Below are positions 59,254-64,000 of a stretch of 64,000 nt of DNA, one piece after another (position 1 is the stretch's first letter; every line of letters begins with the position of its first letter). Origin of the DNA: Aspidiotus rigidus (lineage: Eukaryota > Arthropoda > Insecta > Hemiptera > Diaspididae); NCBI GenBank assembly GCA_035079385.1, contig JAVHKY010000005.1, positions 1,798,001-1,862,000 on the forward strand. Direction: 5' to 3'. Both the position numbers and the translations under genes were made by a program. Below the pieces are notes generated by a model that made no database searches, had not been told where the DNA came from, and saw nothing but the letters and a program-made list of their open reading frames with translations.

Positions 59254-60306
59254 CAGTGAAAGCCGCTTAATGTGATCGCTTTCGTTCGCGGTCAAAGTGA
59301 TCATAATAAACGACTGATTCTAAAATCCGGGGGTGGAAATTTCATCAAAAAAAAATTTTTTCACGTCATAATTTTTTTATTGTATGTACTACAACACAAA
59401 ATTGTAGCGCTGATAATTTTTAACGTATACATACAGAATATACAGTTTCACTTTTTATTGAAAAACATTTGTTGATACGCGTTTGTTTTTCACTATCTTC
59501 AATCATTTTTTTAATGTATTTTTCGTAAGTACATATAATGTACAGTAGACGCCGCTTGTTGTGATCGCATCGGGACCGTCTAGAAATGATAACATTATCC
59601 AAATGATAACACAAACCGAAGAGGCATTTTTTTTTTTTTTTTTTTTTTTTTATAAATTTGCAGTTTTGAAGCAGCAATTTGCTGACTAATTTTGCAGAAC
59701 GCGTCGTACTTTTGAAAGATTTCGATTCTATTTTCATACTCAAATCACTTCTTCTACTAACAGGTTTATTACAAGAGCTTGAAGCCATCAGAACACTTTT
59801 CAAACAATCATACTTCATGAAAACGGCGATAAGACTGACAAGAACGTATGCAACAAGAGAAAGCAGTGCTGAACTGTATTGTGAGTGCATATTTTTGCAG
59901 AAAATTGAACAAAGTAGGCCTAAAATGGGATGTTTTTTGATAACATTAACCGACGTGTTGATTACATATTTGATCACATAAGCCGATTGATAACACTAAC
60001 CGGGATCACAATAAGCGGCGTCTACTGTATATCAAAATTTTCACCATAGTACTTGAAACTGCAACCCAGTACATCAATAGTATCCAGCATTTCTTTATGG
60101 GAAGGGGTTTCAGGAGCATTCTGTCATACAATGCCGAAAAATTCACTGCATTCAGAAAAAAAAATCGATTCTATTAAACGGTTTTTTGATCACATTAAAC
60201 GGTAAAATTGGTACACATTTAGATACAGCCGGACCGTTCCCACCCATTCTGATTCTTTTAACCAAATTATTCTATTAAGTGTGAACACATTAAGCGGCTT
60301 TCACTG
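59254..60306. mobile_element. TA-target TIR element inserted in the satellite (outer)
   Basis: The termini are CAGTGAAAGCCGCTTAATGTG and, on the complement at the far end, CAGTGAAAGCCGCTTAATGTG. TA flanks both sides (59252-59253, 60307-60308). Removing 59254-60308 restores the normal satellite word 'attagttatatttggttc' exactly. CAGT ends and a TA target suggest a pogo-like Tc1/mariner relative. 1053 bp including the inner element, with no clear transposase. Confidence 0.85.
59543..60027. mobile_element. Second TA-target TIR element nested in the outer one
   Basis: The termini CAGTAGACGCCGCTTGTTGTG and, on the complement, CAGTAGACGCCGCTTATTGTG have one mismatch. TA flanks at 59541-59542 and 60028-60029. 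The ends resemble those of the host element (GCCGCTTRWTGTGATC) but belong to a distinct subfamily. An open frame covers most of it on the minus strand (59420-59977) without recognisable domains; it includes a poly-Lys run from the A/T tract. Confidence 0.8.
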
Positions 60307-61510
60307 TATTTGGTTCAGGATTGCTTATGGAATATGTGGTTCAGCATCGCTCGTTCAAAATTGGTTATGGAATATTTGGTTCAGAATTTTTTTTACCAAA
60401 TATTGGGTTCAAAATTGGTTATGGAATATGTGGTTCAAAATGAGAAATGGAATATCTGGTTCAAAATTGGTTATGGAATATCCGGTTCAAAATTAGTTAC
60501 GGTATGGAATATCTGGTTTAGCATTGCATATGGAATATCTGGTTCAGCATTTTTTACAGAATATTGGGTTCAAAATTGGATATGGAATATCTGGTTCAGC
60601 ATTGCATATGGAATATATCTCATTCAAAATTAGTTATATTTGGTTCAGGATTGCTTATGGAATATGTGGTTCAGCATCGCTCGTTCAAAATTGGTTATGG
60701 AATATTTGGTTCAGAATTTTTTTTTACCAAATATTGGGTTCAAAATTGGTTATGGAATATGTGGTTCAGCATTGCTTATAGAATATCTGGTTCAAAATGA
60801 GAAATGGAATATCTGGTTCAAAATTGGTTATGGAATATCTGGTTCATCATTGCATATGGAATACATCTGATTCAAAATTGGTTATGGAATATTTGGTTCA
60901 GTATTGCGTATGGTTCAGCATTACTTATGGAATATCTGGTTAAAAATTGGTTATGCAATAACTGGTTCAGCATTGCATATGGAATATATCTGATTCAAAA
61001 TTGGTTATATTTGGTTCAGCATTGCTCATTCAAAATTGGTTATGGAATATTTGGTTCAGCATTGCTTATGGAATATCTGGTTCAAAATTGGTTGTGGAGT
61101 ATCTGGTTCAGCATTAATTACGGAATACGGTATCTGGTTCAAAATTGGTTATGGAATATCTGGTTCAGCATTTCATACGGAATATCTGGTTCAGCATTTT
61201 TTCACCGAATATTGGGTTCAAAATTTGTTATGGAATATTTGGTTCAGCATTGCGTATGGAATATTTGGTTCAGCATTGCTTATGAAATATTTGGTTCAGG
61301 ATTGCTAATGGAATAGCTGGTTCAAAATTGGTTATGGAATATCTGGTTCAGCATTACTTATAGAATATCTGGTTGAAAATTGGTTATGGAATATCTGGTT
61401 CAGCATTGCATATGGAATATCTGATTCAAAATTGGTTATGGAATATTCGGTTCAGCATTGCGTATGGACTATTTGGTTCAGGATTGCTTATGGGATATGT
61501 TTTTCAGCTT

Positions 61511-63430
61511 TACTTAGGGAATACAACATATTTACATTTTTAGATAGATATGTAAATGACAATATACTTATCAACATTCAAAAAAAAGAAATATGTGATA
61601 ACAAACCATATCAGAGATTTATAGGAGTCGGAATTGTTTTTTAAATCGAGTATATTTCACAAACTACCCACCCAATTGCCAAAAAAAAAAAAAAGAAATG
61701 CAGATGCACAATTTCAGATGTAACACTGTAATTTGGACAAGTTTCAAGAAAAGCCATCTGGTATACTCTCTGAGGAGAATCGTGGACTTTTGATCATGCA
61801 TATAAGGAAATTTGGATTTTTTTTCTCCTTTTGTGACAACGGTAAGGGCTGGCTTTTCAACGAATAGCGGGTAAAAATCTTCAAGTGTGTTCATAACTTG
61901 ATGGCCCACGAACGTTTTACCCTACGTCGAAATTAAGTAAGGCAGCAGAATTACGACTGAATTAGAATCATTATCGCGAATATTTTCTTATAATATGACT
62001 GAGTAAATTATATTTCACATAATTCTTTTGAAGTTGCTCCGCTTCGCATTGTGCAGATTTAGTGCATTCATCATAAAAAATAAATTATTTAAATCTTGTT
62101 ACGTGTGCATATTCTTCCAATACCTACAAATTTCAGTGATTCTGTGAGTATTTTAAATAAAAAGTTAATGACTTGCAAACACGCTAGGAAAAAACAAAAA
62201 AAAAGGAAAACTGAATTACTTTAATATGTCACTACATATCTCGCGAGATGCAGTAACTTGATGAGGAAACGAGTCGAGTGAAAGTGAAACAAAAAATAAC
62301 AACCACATCAATACGTCTAAGAGTGCATACATTCAAATACACGCGAGCTGTGCACGTACAATAAGAGTATAGGTAGCTGTAAAAACAAAGAATTCCGAAT
62401 TATTCATAAGTACTACGAGTAGGTACGAGTATCTAACGTTCATAAAATTTGTAGACGGTGATCTGGTTCACATCTGAACCAGAATCTCGGGACCACGTTC
62501 TGTCGATGTATCGTATCTAAATGTTATTCTTTCGTCCGTACTTGTATGGTCTCGGTGACCATTGACCTCAAAAAACGTCGATTTAATCAAATAATTTACT
62601 TATTGTTAGAAAATAATTATTAAGTATCAATCAAGAGACATAATTAATTAGGTATTGTCACTTACCATGTTTTTTCACGCGTCCTTTAGGTATATTGATG
62701 AGAGCGAGAAAAGATTTAAGCTTACTCGTCAAGAAGTTGTTAAAGAAGAGAGAGATCCTATTTTTCAATTTATCTTTCAAGGTCATAAGAAGCACATGAA
62801 AGTTTTTCTCAATGGGTCTGAAATGTTTTCGCGCTGGTATCATCACTCTTCAATACCGTTTCGTTAATCTGTGAGATTTTAAAGGTTCATTTTGAATAAA
62901 GAAATTTCAAATTTACGATCGATATAAGTATAGCTCAATAATGGAATATTCAATCAACAATTTCATAAAGTCGAGATTATATTTTATGACCCGAGACCAA
63001 GTTTATGCGGTTATATTTACGCGAAAACTTCCACCGTTCACCGTCTTTAGTAAATTGTGGTTCCCAAGGGGTAGGAGCTCCAATTTAGTGCAGAAAATGG
63101 GAAAAGTTTTTGAAAGTGATCATAGGTAACCGAAGTCAGAGGCTCCGACTAACTCTCGCGCTATAGGCACTTGGGAAAATTGTTAAATGTGACTATTGAT
63201 ATTAAGACATTAAATAAGGGAGACTATAAAATGGACTACCATATTGTCTAGAATTGAGCCTCCAGCTGACGGCTGCACGGCATTCATATTATTTCTGAAT
63301 TTTGATGACGTCACTGTACGTTGATGACTTCATTCTACGTCAAGAATAATGGGTACCTTTTCTCTACAATGGCTTCCTTCTCCTAATATTGGTTTTATTC
63401 TCGGAGTTTTCCTCCTTCTGTGGCCATTTA
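61511..63430. other. Spacer, no gene seen
   Basis: AT-rich right flank of the satellite. Frames at 61664-61909, 62655-62867, 62658-62846 and 62941-63129 have no recognisable domain or splice context. Confidence 0.4.
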
Positions 63431-63439
63431 CATTGGTCG

Positions 63440-63540
63440 CCGCCCGACTTTGTCGCTGGATATCTCCCAACGCAGGCCCAATTTGAGCGAAACAGGCCAG
63501 GGGCATAATCCTTCCGCTTGATGATGATGATGATGATGGA
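63440..63540 (+). repeat. Possible LINE 3' tail ending in (GAT)n
   Basis: A non-repetitive block ('tctcccaacgcaggcccaat' ... 'ggccaggggcataatcc') runs into a GATGATGATGATGATG tract at about 63520-63538. Short GAT-type microsatellite tails are common at RTE-type LINE ends. No coding sequence is attached. Confidence 0.3.
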
Positions 63541-63776
63541 TGCTCAGGTACCCAGATGAAGAATATTAAAATGAAGTTGACACAGAAGAATGAGATGAGA
63601 GCGTAAATGAAGCGCTTGGGAATCGGAGTTGATCAAGAGTGAATTACGGATGGTGTGTGTGTGTATGGGCGAATGTGTGAGAGAGAGAGTCTAGGGTAGA
63701 AGAGTAAGATTATTAATGTAGCTGTGAAGTGTGATTTCAAATTCCTCTAATGTAAGCCGATGCCGGTACTTGTTTT

Positions 63777-64000
63777 CGACGTGCAGCAATTAATCAGACC
63801 CTCGTCTTATGCGACGGTGCTCACATTCTATTAAATTGTCTGCGTAAGCAGAGCAACCAATTTCATTGGAGGTCCAAGTATCGATATGCTCCCACGTCCT
63901 CGCAGTCAACCGTTTAGTGGTTTCGCCGATATAAACACTGTGGCAGTCAATGCACAAGGAATCATGTCCTCAAGGTTGCTTAAAGAAGTAAGGTCGAATA
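63777..64000 (-). pseudogene. GIY-YIG endonuclease fragment, probable Penelope-like element
   Basis: The minus strand reads 'CIDCHSVYIGETTKRLTART', then 'WEHIDTW', a Cys-x-x-Cys pair followed by YIGET as in Penelope-type GIY-YIG domains, ending at a stop near 63777. The expected upstream GVY part is out of frame or missing. The element continues beyond the window edge. It differs in sequence from the copies at 17.7 and 32.1 kb. Confidence 0.55.

Larger units (their letters stand above)
48660..61510. repeat. 26-bp monomer satellite array with 358-bp higher-order repeats
   Basis: The basic monomer is 26 bp, alternating GGTTATGGAATATCTGGTTC plus AAAATT with GCTTATGGAATATCTGGTTC plus AGCATT. From about 51068 to 60870 monomers are grouped in near-identical higher-order units of 358 bp. 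Variants are 332 bp (one monomer fewer) or 109 bp (partial). Each full-length unit (358 or 332 bp) holds a T8-10 tract followed by ACCAAATATTGGG. The edges (48660-50940 and 60870-61510) hold divergent monomers without clear higher order. The array is interrupted at 49665-50645 and 59254-60306 by insertions. Long open frames such as 'MHMEYLVQHF...' repeat with the unit and are not genes: 358 is not a multiple of 3 and the same unit is open in more than one frame. Confidence 0.95.

Noticed and set aside
59420..59977. 185-residue minus-strand frame as a transposase
   Set aside because: No DDE motif or helix-turn-helix is recognisable; part of it is a poly-Lys run from an A/T tract and it crosses the inner element boundary.
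50658..60870. CRISPR-like repeat array
   Set aside because: Eukaryotic context. Monomers are head to tail with no unique spacers, and higher-order units are nearly identical.
48663..61644. Dozens of 60-170 residue open frames in the satellite ('MEYLVQHF' type)
   Set aside because: They repeat with the 358-bp unit, overlap in several frames and shift frame at each unit. They are translations of tandem repeats.
62459..62495. Small palindrome 'tctggttcac' / 'tgaaccaga'
   Set aside because: About 9-10 bp arms in AT-rich DNA with no neighbouring feature. It could be chance or a stray satellite monomer relic.

Overview
The window is eukaryotic nuclear DNA, most likely from an insect. The evidence is two intron-containing genes with GT-AG splice sites and insect-type products, AT-rich spacers with many poly-A/T tracts, and dense retroelements and DNA transposon remnants. 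A hemipteran is possible, but the sequence alone does not settle the order. Nothing bacterial (operons, CRISPR, ribosome binding sites) is present.

Two host genes can be reconstructed exon by exon. (1) Plus strand, 4014-11960: a secreted glycoside hydrolase family 9 endoglucanase, eight coding exons, 485 aa, split by a 6-kb intron full of repeats. (2) Minus strand, 29904-20075: a CRAL-TRIO (alpha-tocopherol transfer protein-like) lipid-binding protein, six coding exons, 310 aa, with a 6.9-kb first intron and a 1.6-kb intron that both carry retroelement insertions. The two genes have no evident functional link.

The rest is transposon territory. Penelope-like elements (RT plus GIY-YIG endonuclease) occur at 5.6-6.5, 17.6-18.1, 21.0-22.2 (terminal repeats only), 25.2-26.9, 32.1-34.5, 38.7-39.3, 48.1 and probably 63.8-64.0 kb, and belong to at least three families. 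Their terminal repeats carry hammerhead-ribozyme-like cores. LINE remnants include an R1-clade tail (2.99-3.86 kb, minus), RNase H-bearing LINEs (13.0-17.2 and 37.4-38.3 kb) and an RTE-like element (42.3-44.6 kb) interrupted by one clear and one doubtful hAT-type insertion. MITE-like elements with terminal inverted repeats lie at 2.0, 18.3, 38.3, 43.1 and 59.3 kb. A 45-bp minisatellite is dispersed over 1-37 kb and is built into the 3' UTR of the RNase H LINE.

From 48.66 to 61.51 kb runs a tandem array built from a 26-bp monomer and organised into near-identical 358-bp higher-order units, some shortened to 332 bp or 109 bp in a recurring order. The edges are more divergent than the core. The array is interrupted by a 981-bp element with 29-bp terminal inverted repeats and seven copies of an internal 14-bp motif, and by two nested TA-target elements. 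This array and its guests are the most unusual content of the window.
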